The notes under the pieces were generated by a model, which was not told where the DNA came from, searched no databases, and was given only the letters and a program-made list of their open reading frames with translations. A stretch of DNA of 60,751 bases. Source: an uncultured Lachnospiraceae bacterium (GTDB lineage Bacteria; Bacillota; Clostridia; Lachnospirales; Lachnospiraceae). The translations under genes and the position numbers were made by a program. Each line of letters opens with the position of its first letter. The first letter of the stretch is position 1. The stretch covers positions 1 through 60,751 of the forward strand of contig CACYEN010000117.1 in assembly GCA_902773435.1 (NCBI GenBank), given 5' to 3'. This document shows positions 32,905 to 40,110 of this stretch, in pieces.

Positions 32905-34581
32905 ATGACAGCATTTGATTACAGCAGAAAGCCGCACCGTCATCTCGTCTACCCCGATCTCACGATGTACCAGGCCGTCCGGCGGGCCGCGGATGAATTT
33001 CCGGACGAGCCCGCCTATGAATTCTACGACAGAAAGATCTCTTTTCACGACTTCATGGGCCGGATCGAGGCTGCCGCCGGAGGCCTGTCCCTGCTCGGCG
33101 CCGCCGAGGGCACCCGCGTGACGATCTGCCTGCCCAACATCCCCCAGGCTGTCGACGTGTTCTACGCCGTGAACCGTCTCGGCGCGACGGCCAATATGAT
33201 CCACCCTCTCTCCGCGGAGGGGGAGATCACATACTGTCTCACCCGCGCGAAGAGCCCGCTGATTATCACCGTCGACATGTTCTATGAGAAAGTGCGGCGG
33301 GCCGTTCTCAAGACGGAACACGACGTGAAGATTATCGTGGTCCGCATCCAGGACGAGCTGAAGCTCCCCCTGAAACTCCTCTACACCCTCCGCACGGGCC
33401 GTCCCTGGCTGAAATATCCGGAGGGGACGGATATCCTGTACCGGACAATGGTGAGAGAAGGCTCCTCGGTGACGCTCCCGGCGCCCCGGTACGACCCGGA
33501 CCGGACGGCGGTTATCCTCTACAGCGGCGGCACGACGGGGAAGCCGAAGGGCGTCTGCCTGACCGATCTCAATTTCAACGCCTGCGCCATGGAGGCGAGG
33601 GACAGCATTGAGACGCAGTTCGGGCCGGGCCTCTCGATCCTTGCCTGCATGCCGATGTTTCACGGGTTCGGGCTCGGCATCAACATTCACACCACCCTCA
33701 TGCACGGCGTGCGCTGCATACTGATGCCCTCTTTCAACGCGAAGAGCTACGCGCAGATGATCCTGAAGAAGAGGCCGAATTTCATCGCCGGAGTTCCGAC
33801 GATCTTTGACGCGCTTCTGCGCTCGGACCTGCTTAAAGACGCGGATCTGTCGCATCTCCTCGGCATGTTCTGCGGCGGGGACACTCTTCCGGTGGAGCTG
33901 AAGAGGAGGGTTGACATTTTTCTGAAAGAACACGGAGCCGGCATCCAGGTCCGGGAGGGATACGGCCTCACGGAGTGCGTGACGGCATCCTGTCTCACCC
34001 CGAAGGACACGTACCGGGAGCACTCCATCGGTCTGCCGTTTCCCGATATGGTCTATGACATCGTCGAGCCCGGGACGGACACGTCCGCGGCTGTCGGCGG
34101 GGAGGGGGAGATCGTCATGAAGGGCCCGCTCCTCATGCAGGGATACCTCGACGACCCCGAGGAAACCGCCGTCGCGCTCCGGAGAAGATATGACGGGGAC
34201 CTGTGGCTCTACACCGGCGATATCGGGCGCATGGACGGGGAAGGCTATGTCTACTTCTGCCGGCGGATCAAGCGGATGATCATCACGAACGGATACAACG
34301 TGTATCCGGATATTCTTGAAAATGTCTTAAATTCCCTCCCCGAAGTCGCAGCGTGCTGTGTGACCGGCGTGCCCGACGAGAGAAGAGGCCAGAGAATCCG
34401 GGCCTATGTCGTGCCGAAAGAGGGCGTCCCGGAGAACGACGGGACGAGGGAGAAGATCCTGGCCGCGCTCTCGCGGGAGATCGCGAAATACGCCCTGCCG
34501 CGCGAGATCGTGTTCCGGAAGGAGCTGCCGCGGACCCTTGTCGGAAAGGTCGCCTATCACGAGCTGGAGGAAGAAGACTGA
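32905..34581 (+). CDS. AMP-forming acyl-CoA synthetase/ligase
   Basis: A 558-residue ANL-superfamily enzyme that activates a carboxylic acid with ATP to acyl-AMP and CoA-thioester. Motifs in order: A3 ILYSGGTTGKPKGV (about 209-222), A5 REGYGLTE, A7 LYTGDIGRM, A8 KRMIITNGYN with arginine/lysine hinge, and A10 RTLVGKVAY with the catalytic lysine. A medium- or long-chain fatty acid substrate is likely, but specificity is not readable. It lies 15 bases before the E2-like gene and is separated from the Nudix-hotdog gene by its own promoter. Confidence 0.95.
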   Translation: MTAFDYSRKPHRHLVYPDLTMYQAVRRAADEFPDEPAYEFYDRKISFHDFMGRIEAAAGGLSLLGAAEGTRVTICLPNIPQAVDVFYAVNRLGATANMIHPLSAEGEITYCLTRAKSPLIITVDMFYEKVRRAVLKTEHDVKIIVVRIQDELKLPLKLLYTLRTGRPWLKYPEGTDILYRTMVREGSSVTLPAPRYDPDRTAVILYSGGTTGKPKGVCLTDLNFNACAMEARDSIETQFGPGLSILACMPMFHGFGLGINIHTTLMHGVRCILMPSFNAKSYAQMILKKRPNFIAGVPTIFDALLRSDLLKDADLSHLLGMFCGGDTLPVELKRRVDIFLKEHGAGIQVREGYGLTECVTASCLTPKDTYREHSIGLPFPDMVYDIVEPGTDTSAAVGGEGEIVMKGPLLMQGYLDDPEETAVALRRRYDGDLWLYTGDIGRMDGEGYVYFCRRIKRMIITNGYNVYPDILENVLNSLPEVAACCVTGVPDERRGQRIRAYVVPKEGVPENDGTREKILAALSREIAKYALPREIVFRKELPRTLVGKVAYHELEEED

Positions 34582-34596
34582 AGGAGGTAGACTGGA

Positions 34597-35481
34597 ATGG
34601 CTGAAGAGAAGAAGAGAAGGCGCGGAGACCGGAGAGACGGCCGGCGGGTGGACGCCCCGGGGCTCCAGACGGTGATGACGGCGCTTCTTCCGAAGAGGAC
34701 GGAGTGCGAGGTGTTTCTCCATGACACCATCGACGCGACGGCGCTGATGAAATATCTCGAAGAGAAAAATGCCGGCCGGACGGAAGGAAAAGTCACGATC
34801 TTTCACTGCGTGGTGACGGGACTTGCGAGAATGCTGAGGGAGAGGCCGCTGATGAACCGGTTTATCCAGGGCTACCGCATCTACGAGAGAAATGAGATCT
34901 CCCTCTCCTTCGTCGCCAAGCGGCGGTTCGCGGACGGCGCGGAAGAGGCGCTAATGTACCTGGTTCCCGGGGATGACGATTCGATCAGCGAAATCTCCGC
35001 GAAGATCATCGGCGACGTGAAAGAGATGAGGAAGAGCGAACACGCGACCGGCGGGGTCGACGAGCTTCTAGACAAGTTCGCCGCGCTTCCGCGCCTGCTT
35101 CTGGCCGGATCCGTGCGCCTGATCCGTTATCTCGATTTCTGGGGGCTCAACCCCTCCTTCATCACGGATGGCGACCCGAACTACTCTTCTATTCTTATCT
35201 CGAATCTCGGAAGCATCCGCTGCCCGGCCGTCTATCATCACCTGAACAATTACGGGACGAACTCGATCATGGTCACAATCGGAACGCTCCACAAGGAGGA
35301 GATCCTGATGGAGGACGGGCACCGGGAGATCCGTGATGTCATCGATATCGGGGCAACGCTGGACGAGCGCATCGCGGACGGGTTCTACTTTGCGAGGAGC
35401 CTCCGGCTCATCCATCACATCTTCGAGAATCCGGAACTGCTCGAGAGGCCCTTAAGTGAGCCGAGCGGGTTTTCTTACTGA
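34597..35481 (+). CDS. E2-type acyltransferase-like protein with altered active-site motif
   Basis: A 294-residue protein with the chloramphenicol-acetyltransferase/2-oxoacid-dehydrogenase-E2 catalytic fold: PLMNRF (about 86-91), LFWGLNP-like centre and the final motif DERIADGFYFARSL. In E2 enzymes this last motif is DHRxxDG with the catalytic His; here position 257 is Glu (E257), while D261 and G262 remain. No lipoyl or E1/E3-binding domain precedes it. A basic N-terminus (KKRRRGDRRDGRR) may bind membrane or nucleic acid. It follows the acyl-CoA synthetase by 15 bases, so a role in acyl transfer or binding of the CoA-thioester is inferred. It ends at the bidirectional terminator 35547-35595. 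Confidence 0.82.
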   Translation: MAEEKKRRRGDRRDGRRVDAPGLQTVMTALLPKRTECEVFLHDTIDATALMKYLEEKNAGRTEGKVTIFHCVVTGLARMLRERPLMNRFIQGYRIYERNEISLSFVAKRRFADGAEEALMYLVPGDDDSISEISAKIIGDVKEMRKSEHATGGVDELLDKFAALPRLLLAGSVRLIRYLDFWGLNPSFITDGDPNYSSILISNLGSIRCPAVYHHLNNYGTNSIMVTIGTLHKEEILMEDGHREIRDVIDIGATLDERIADGFYFARSLRLIHHIFENPELLERPLSEPSGFSY

Positions 35482-35546
35482 TGATGTCTGCCTGAACCGC
35501 GGGCCGCTTTGATTAACGCCGGAGATCCCGGATTATTCCCGCACGT

Positions 35547-35595
35547 AAAAAGGACAGGAAATGCGGAGGCTCTCCGTCTTCTTCCTGTCCTTTTT
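35547..35595. terminator. Bidirectional intrinsic terminator
   Basis: A perfect 14-bp stem AAAAAGGACAGGAA (35547-35560) with TTCCTGTCCTTTTT (35582-35595), with smaller pairing within the loop. A-rich on one side and U-rich on the other, it can stop transcription in both directions between the E2-like gene and the convergent PepSY gene. Confidence 0.9.
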
Positions 35596-35628
35596 AATGT
35601 TATATATAATCCGGTTCGATTTTCCGCG

Positions 35629-36030
35629 TTACCTGATGGTTTCAAGCAGCTTCAGGGCTTCCGCCTTCGCCATGTTCTCCATCCTGTCCTCGGCATCCAT
35701 GAAATCCCTGTCTCTCTCCATGATCATGCCGGTCGAGGCGTCAAGCTCGTAGCTGAACTCCATATCTCCGCTGAAGAACTTCACTTCCTGGATCAGGAAT
35801 CCGTCATCAAAATCCTGGTCAAGGTCAAAGAAGACAACGTCCTTCTCGTTCATGCCCGCGTCTCCCAGGGCGATCTCTTTCGCTTCCCCGATGGAAATCT
35901 GTCCGGCGGCTGCCGTCTGTGCCGCTGCCGGCGCCGTCTGCGCCATAACCGGGAGCGTGCTGCCGATCAGAATACCGCATGCCATAATTCCTGCCATTGC
36001 CTTCACGATTGTGTTCTTAAAGTTCTTCAT
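35629..36030 (-). CDS. Secreted PepSY-domain protein
   Basis: A 133-residue exported protein. Signal peptide about 1-30 ends at PVMAQTA. After an Ala-rich stretch, one PepSY domain (about 45-120) begins with ISIGEAKEIALGDAGM and contains the D-K-DV-FFDLDQD strand pattern that ends in YSYELDASTGMI. Such domains regulate peptidases or bind small molecules outside the cell. The ATG at 36030 has AAAAGGTG upstream, so I placed the start there though the frame is open further. It stands alone between two transcription units. Confidence 0.88.
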   Translation of the reverse strand: MKNFKNTIVKAMAGIMACGILIGSTLPVMAQTAPAAAQTAAAGQISIGEAKEIALGDAGMNEKDVVFFDLDQDFDDGFLIQEVKFFSGDMEFSYELDASTGMIMERDRDFMDAEDRMENMAKAEALKLLETIR

Positions 36031-36149
36031 TCTATTCACCTTTTTATACCCTTCTGCCGTTTTCTCCGGCTGTGATTTTGTTTTCGGGCCTCTCTTTCGC
36101 CCTGACATCTGTATATACGACGCATTCTGACAGAGGGTTAGTCGAACAG

Positions 36150-36172
36150 AAAAAAAATTTCAAGAGAGCTTG
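36150..36172 (-). terminator. Possible weak terminator after the ARH-PARG gene
   Basis: On the minus strand a short CAAGCTCTCTTG hairpin (36161-36172) is followed by a U-rich run (eight A in the plus strand, 36150-36157). The stem is only four base pairs, so termination may be weak. It lies 13 bases after the ARH-PARG stop. Confidence 0.4.
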
Positions 36173-36184
36173 TGCGGCCGAGGA

Positions 36185-38041
36185 TCATCCCGTCAAATCC
36201 CGGAACGCTTCAGAAAAAGCATTATAATTCGCGGTTTCATAATCCGCGCAGAAAACGGCAAATTCCACCGTCTCAAATCGATGTATATAGTCATCCGTGA
36301 CCTTCCGGAACGCTTCTGCCACTGTCGCTGGCGGATTGCGGAACGCCCCGCAGCCGAACGCGCCGAGAATCAGCACTTCATTTTCCTCATAGGCCGCGAT
36401 CTCATAGATCCGCCGCACGCGTTTCTCTATCAGCTCCCGCAGGTCCTCTGCACTGAGGCTCCCGGAGCCGCCGCCTTTGCCGGAAACTGTATCGCGGATA
36501 TCATAATCCCTCAGGTTTGGAGCGGCGCAGGTCAGGACATCCACGCTGTACCACTTCTCCTCCGGCAGCATCTCGGGGAAATCCGTGTCACTCTTGAAAA
36601 CGGTGATCCCCGGCGTGTAGATAATGTCGTCATTATAGAGCGTGTCCTTCGCCTCGCGGTGCGGAAGGTAAAAATCCGTCATCATCCTCGGTGTGTCCAG
36701 TGTGAAATACAGGGTGCTGCACCGGCAGAGGCTTTCTTCCTGCGCGGAAGATCCGTTCTTTACCCCTCCTCCGGGATTTACGGAAGACGCGAAATTGAGA
36801 ACGCAGGTTTTCTTTCCGATGTAATTCCCCGCGGCTTCAAGCGAACGTTTTCGCGAGACAACGATTTTCGCGGGATTCCCGCGATTCTTTCCTGCTCCGG
36901 GTTTCTCCGGCAGCACTTCCTTTTCCGGATACAGCTTTCTTCCCCTTGTCGACGCCAGGATCGAATCCGAGAGCAGCGGGATATCCCTGCATTTTCGGGA
37001 GGTATCCTTAAAGATCTCGACGTTCTTTGCCCGCCGCTCGTATCTCCCTATTCCCGCCGCCGCTTTCTCTTTCCCGCTGCCGATGCAGAGGGTTTCGATC
37101 CATTCCCGCCTCCGGATTACCGCGAGCCAGTCAGCCGGAATATTCTCATATCCGTAGTAGAGCCCTGCCAGTCCGCCGCAGACCGCGCCGACCGTATCGG
37201 TATCCTCTCCGAGGTTTACCGCGGAGAGCAGCGCGTCCCTGAACGTATTGGTCTTTATCAGGGACCAGACCGCCGCCTCCAGTGTATCCACAACATATCC
37301 GGAACTCCTGATCCCGGACGCGGGGAGATCGCGGAGCGCGTAGAGATCATGCAGACGACCGTAGTAAGAGAGCTCCGTCAGCACCTGCAGATCCTGCCTG
37401 TAAAACGCGAATCCCCTGTCGATCCCCCTCTGCAGCAAAACGATCAGTTCTTTGTCGGTGACCGGAACATCCGCCCCCAGAATCTCCCTGGCCATAAAAT
37501 AGTACAGGCCGCATGCAATCTTTGCGCGCATGTGGTTGTGCGTCAGCCCGGACACCCGGTGGATCAGGTCGACCGCCTCTTCATCGCTGAACTTTCCGGC
37601 TTCCTGCTGTTCCCGGCAATACAGGCACACCGGCAGGATCCTCATCAGGGATCCGTTTCCGTTATCTCCCTCACCGGTTCCTCCGCAGGTCGCGGTATCC
37701 CGGTATTTCATATATCGGAAGATCGCGTCCGTCGTGCAGCCGCCGTTATCAAATGCTTCCCCGAACGGCGTATACTCGCCCTTCGTCAGCCACAGGGCAA
37801 AGCGGTACATGATATCCGCGAGGTTGATCCCGTGATTCTCCTGTATGCTGATCATGGTTGCCAGCGTCATACTGCTGTCATCCGTCCAGGTGCCGACAGG
37901 CATATCATACGTGCCGTGCCCGGTCATGGTCGTGACCGGCTTTTCAGCGATGATTTCTCTCCTCAAAAACTGTACCGGGCATCCGAGCGCATCGCCCGTG
38001 ACGACACCCATAATTCCATCAAGCCAGCTCCTGCTGTTCAT
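36185..38041 (-). CDS. Fusion of an ADP-ribosylglycohydrolase (ARH) and a bacterial PARG domain
   Basis: A 618-residue protein of two ADP-ribose hydrolase modules. Residues about 5-315 are an ARH/DraG-type domain: the metal motif T53-D54-D55 (GTWTDDSS) and a second Asp pair in the NLGEDTDTVGAV segment. Residues about 385-610 are a TIGR02452/PARG domain: VLNFASSVNPGGG followed by QEE, with GGG at 424-426 and the QEE glutamates at 435-436, the PARG signature. So it can likely remove mono-ADP-ribose and poly- or linear ADP-ribose chains, though linkage specificity is not readable. The ATG at 38041 follows GGAGG. It is 53 bases after the VWA gene, in one operon with it. Confidence 0.93.
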   Translation of the reverse strand: MNSRSWLDGIMGVVTGDALGCPVQFLRREIIAEKPVTTMTGHGTYDMPVGTWTDDSSMTLATMISIQENHGINLADIMYRFALWLTKGEYTPFGEAFDNGGCTTDAIFRYMKYRDTATCGGTGEGDNGNGSLMRILPVCLYCREQQEAGKFSDEEAVDLIHRVSGLTHNHMRAKIACGLYYFMAREILGADVPVTDKELIVLLQRGIDRGFAFYRQDLQVLTELSYYGRLHDLYALRDLPASGIRSSGYVVDTLEAAVWSLIKTNTFRDALLSAVNLGEDTDTVGAVCGGLAGLYYGYENIPADWLAVIRRREWIETLCIGSGKEKAAAGIGRYERRAKNVEIFKDTSRKCRDIPLLSDSILASTRGRKLYPEKEVLPEKPGAGKNRGNPAKIVVSRKRSLEAAGNYIGKKTCVLNFASSVNPGGGVKNGSSAQEESLCRCSTLYFTLDTPRMMTDFYLPHREAKDTLYNDDIIYTPGITVFKSDTDFPEMLPEEKWYSVDVLTCAAPNLRDYDIRDTVSGKGGGSGSLSAEDLRELIEKRVRRIYEIAAYEENEVLILGAFGCGAFRNPPATVAEAFRKVTDDYIHRFETVEFAVFCADYETANYNAFSEAFRDLTG

Positions 38042-38094
38042 TTCGGCACCTCCATTCATCTCCGGCAGCCGCAGTCTTCCCGTCCCATGATCCT

Positions 38095-38769
38095 TCAATC
38101 CCGGTGCCTCTTCTTATAATCCCGGCGGATGGGTTCCAGAAGCGCCTCTTCATCCAGCGCTTCCGACATCTGCTTAGCGGACGGGGCACATCTCGCAAAG
38201 CTTACCGCCTTCTCCATCACCTCGAAATTCAGCTGGGTGCCGGCGCTGTCATGCTCATACCGGACCGAACGGTTTGCCCGGATCCCGAAGCGCTCCGCCT
38301 CGGATACAGCGTCGATATTCGCTCCGAGGAAGAGAAACTCCCAGTGGTACTTCTCCTTCTGGTGTTCGATCATCCGGCGCACCCTGTCATAGCTGTAGGC
38401 GCGGCTGGCATTCTCCATACCGTCCGTCGTGATGATAAACAGCGTCTTCTCCGGCACGTCCTCCTCCCTGGCGTACTTGTGGACATTTCCGATATGGTGG
38501 ATCGCGCCTCCGACGGCATCCAGAAGCGCCGTGCAGCCGCGCACGTAATACTGGCTGTCATTCATCGGCTCCACCTTCCGGATATCCGCCCTGTCGTAGA
38601 TCACGTCCGTCCGGTCGTCGAACAGTACGACCGAGACGCAGGCTTCCCCTTCTTCCTTCTTCTGCTTCGCGATCAGGCTGTTGAACCCCCCGATTGTATC
38701 GGCCTCCAGCCCCGACATGGATCCGCTCCTGTCGAGAATAAATACCAGTTCCGTCAAACCTTTCTTCAT
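38095..38769 (-). CDS. VWA-domain protein, TerY-like
   Basis: A 224-residue cytoplasmic von Willebrand factor A protein. The MIDAS site is complete: DRSGSMSG (D13, S15, S17), a Thr in the CTALLDAVG segment and Asp in TTDGMEN. The GGFNSLI and FLGANIDAV segments are typical of TerY-like stand-alone VWA proteins, which in other bacteria scaffold phosphatases, kinases and ADP-ribose enzymes. It starts behind its own promoter (-10 at 38822) and precedes the ARH-PARG gene, so a scaffold for ADP-ribose removal is the natural inference. Start has GAGGAAG upstream. Confidence 0.92.
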   Translation of the reverse strand: MKKGLTELVFILDRSGSMSGLEADTIGGFNSLIAKQKKEEGEACVSVVLFDDRTDVIYDRADIRKVEPMNDSQYYVRGCTALLDAVGGAIHHIGNVHKYAREEDVPEKTLFIITTDGMENASRAYSYDRVRRMIEHQKEKYHWEFLFLGANIDAVSEAERFGIRANRSVRYEHDSAGTQLNFEVMEKAVSFARCAPSAKQMSEALDEEALLEPIRRDYKKRHRD

Positions 38770-38821
38770 ACTTACTTCCTCACTTTCCGCTGCCGCCGCA
38801 GCTCTTTTTTACTGTGAGGCC

Positions 38822-38827
38822 AGTATA
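38822..38827 (-). promoter_or_regulatory. Promoter -10 of the VWA-ARH/PARG unit
   Basis: On the minus strand TGC-TATACT (an extended -10, 38822-38827) about 52 bases before the VWA start. The place for a -35 falls in the U-run of the macrodomain-gene terminator, with only a weak match. So the VWA unit restarts transcription just where the previous operon stops. Confidence 0.5.
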
Positions 38828-38840
38828 GCAGGCCGGAACG

Positions 38841-38868
38841 AAAAAACGGTCGCCCGTGAGGCGACCGT
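38841..38868 (-). terminator. Intrinsic terminator of the glycan-macrodomain operon
   Basis: Stem ACGGTCGCC (38846-38854) with GGCGACCGT (38860-38868), loop of five, then a run of six U on the minus strand (38841-38846). It lies right after the macrodomain gene stop and separates the operon from the VWA unit. Confidence 0.88.
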
Positions 38869-38873
38869 CTTTC

Positions 38874-40067
38874 CTATTCGATTATACAGGGGAGGCCGTG
38901 CTCCTCCAGCTGGATATCCAGCTCGATCATGTCGTAAATCTGGTGCTCTATAAAGAAAGAGAAGATGATGTCTGTCTTGTCACAGGGAGACAGGGCGTAA
39001 CCGGCTCTCGCGAGAAGGTCCCGCGTCTCATCCATGTTCAGTTTCGCGCCGATGCAGAGACAGAGCGCCGTCAGCTTCTGCGGGTGGTATTCCGGATTGT
39101 TCTTGATCTTGGAAAAAACCTTCTTATCCACGATCGCTCTTTTATAGACTTCCGTATTATCCAGCCCCTTCTTGTCGATCAGGTAGAACAGGTACTGCGG
39201 AAAGGTATCGGACAGATGTTCCATCCGCTCCGCCAGCTCCCGCTGCATATCCGGAATGGCAGTCTCTTCTTCATCGTACAGGTCCCCGGGCGCGAAAAGC
39301 GCCGCTTCCTGAACATACCCGGACTCCTCAATATCCCGGTCCGGTTCTTCCCGCCGGCTTGCGGAAACGGGCATCTGGAAATCCGGCATCTTCGGCTTCG
39401 GGCGTCCCTGCCGTGCGCGTCTCCTCTGTTCTTCCAGGAACCGCCGTGAATACGCTTCCGGAACCTCCCCGGACTCTTCACGGCTCTTCCGTTCGGCGTA
39501 ATCAGGTCCCCCGTACTCCTCCTCCCGCCTCTCCTGTACATAATTCCGATCGATGTAGGCTTCCAGCCCCGGGTAAAGGTTCCTGCCCATCCGGGTCGCC
39601 TTCTCATCAAATACCACCAGATAGATCTGCATATCCGATCTCAGGAGGAAGGCATGGATCTCATCAACCGCGATCCGCATTCCTTCTTCCTTCGGATACC
39701 CGAATCCGCCCGTTGAGATCAGGGGAAACGCGATGGACCTGATGCCGGTCTCGGCAGCCAGGGTGAGGCTCTTCCGATAGCACGCCCTCAGCAGTTCTTC
39801 CTCTCCCCGCCTGCCATCGATATACAGGGGACTGACGGCATGGATAATATATTTTGCCGGCAGGTCAAACCCCGGCGTGATAAAAACACCGCCTTCCTCC
39901 ACGGTGCCGATGTGTTCCCTGCGGTAAGCCAGGAGCTTTTCACAGCCGGCAGCCTGGTAGACGGCGTGGTCACACCCGGTTCCGACCACGGGCTGTTCAT
40001 TCGCCGTATTGACGATGGCTTCCGTATGCATCCTGGTGATGTCATTGCGAACAATCTTAAACGGCAT
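38874..40067 (-). CDS. Macrodomain protein with C-terminal HTH-like domain
   Basis: A 397-residue protein. Residues about 1-170 form a macrodomain (AIVNTANE near 18-25, the GTGCDHAVYQAAG loop, and a STGGFGYP loop) of the ADP-ribose/O-acetyl-ADP-ribose binding type. A charged, low-complexity linker (about 175-280) leads to a C-terminal domain (about 285-397): FYLIDKKGLDNTEVYKRAIVDKK then ALCLCIGAKLNMDETRDLL, which looks like the XRE-like HTH module joined to many Firmicute macrodomains. So it may bind DNA or RNA in response to an ADP-ribose ligand. I moved the start to the ATG at 40067, behind GAGGAG. It is the last gene of the glycan operon. Confidence 0.9.
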   Translation of the reverse strand: MPFKIVRNDITRMHTEAIVNTANEQPVVGTGCDHAVYQAAGCEKLLAYRREHIGTVEEGGVFITPGFDLPAKYIIHAVSPLYIDGRRGEEELLRACYRKSLTLAAETGIRSIAFPLISTGGFGYPKEEGMRIAVDEIHAFLLRSDMQIYLVVFDEKATRMGRNLYPGLEAYIDRNYVQERREEEYGGPDYAERKSREESGEVPEAYSRRFLEEQRRRARQGRPKPKMPDFQMPVSASRREEPDRDIEESGYVQEAALFAPGDLYDEEETAIPDMQRELAERMEHLSDTFPQYLFYLIDKKGLDNTEVYKRAIVDKKVFSKIKNNPEYHPQKLTALCLCIGAKLNMDETRDLLARAGYALSPCDKTDIIFSFFIEHQIYDMIELDIQLEEHGLPCIIE

Positions 40068-40077
40068 TGTTATCACT

Positions 40078-40110
40078 CCTCACTGCTGCCTCATTGCTGT
40101 CTCACTGCTG
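40078..40110. repeat. Three tandem 11-bp repeats over the phosphomutase stop
   Basis: Three adjacent 11-base units (40078-40088, 40089-40099, 40100-40110) based on CCTCACTGCTG. On the minus strand they read CAGCAGTGAGG-like, so each carries a TGA in a different frame; one is the phosphomutase stop. The last unit also supplies the GAGG ribosome site of the macrodomain gene. Gain or loss of a unit would shift the end of the protein. Confidence 0.6.

Noticed and set aside
40078-40110. A CRISPR-like or regulatory repeat array
   Set aside because: Units of 11 bases without spacers and no cas genes; it is a tandem duplication.
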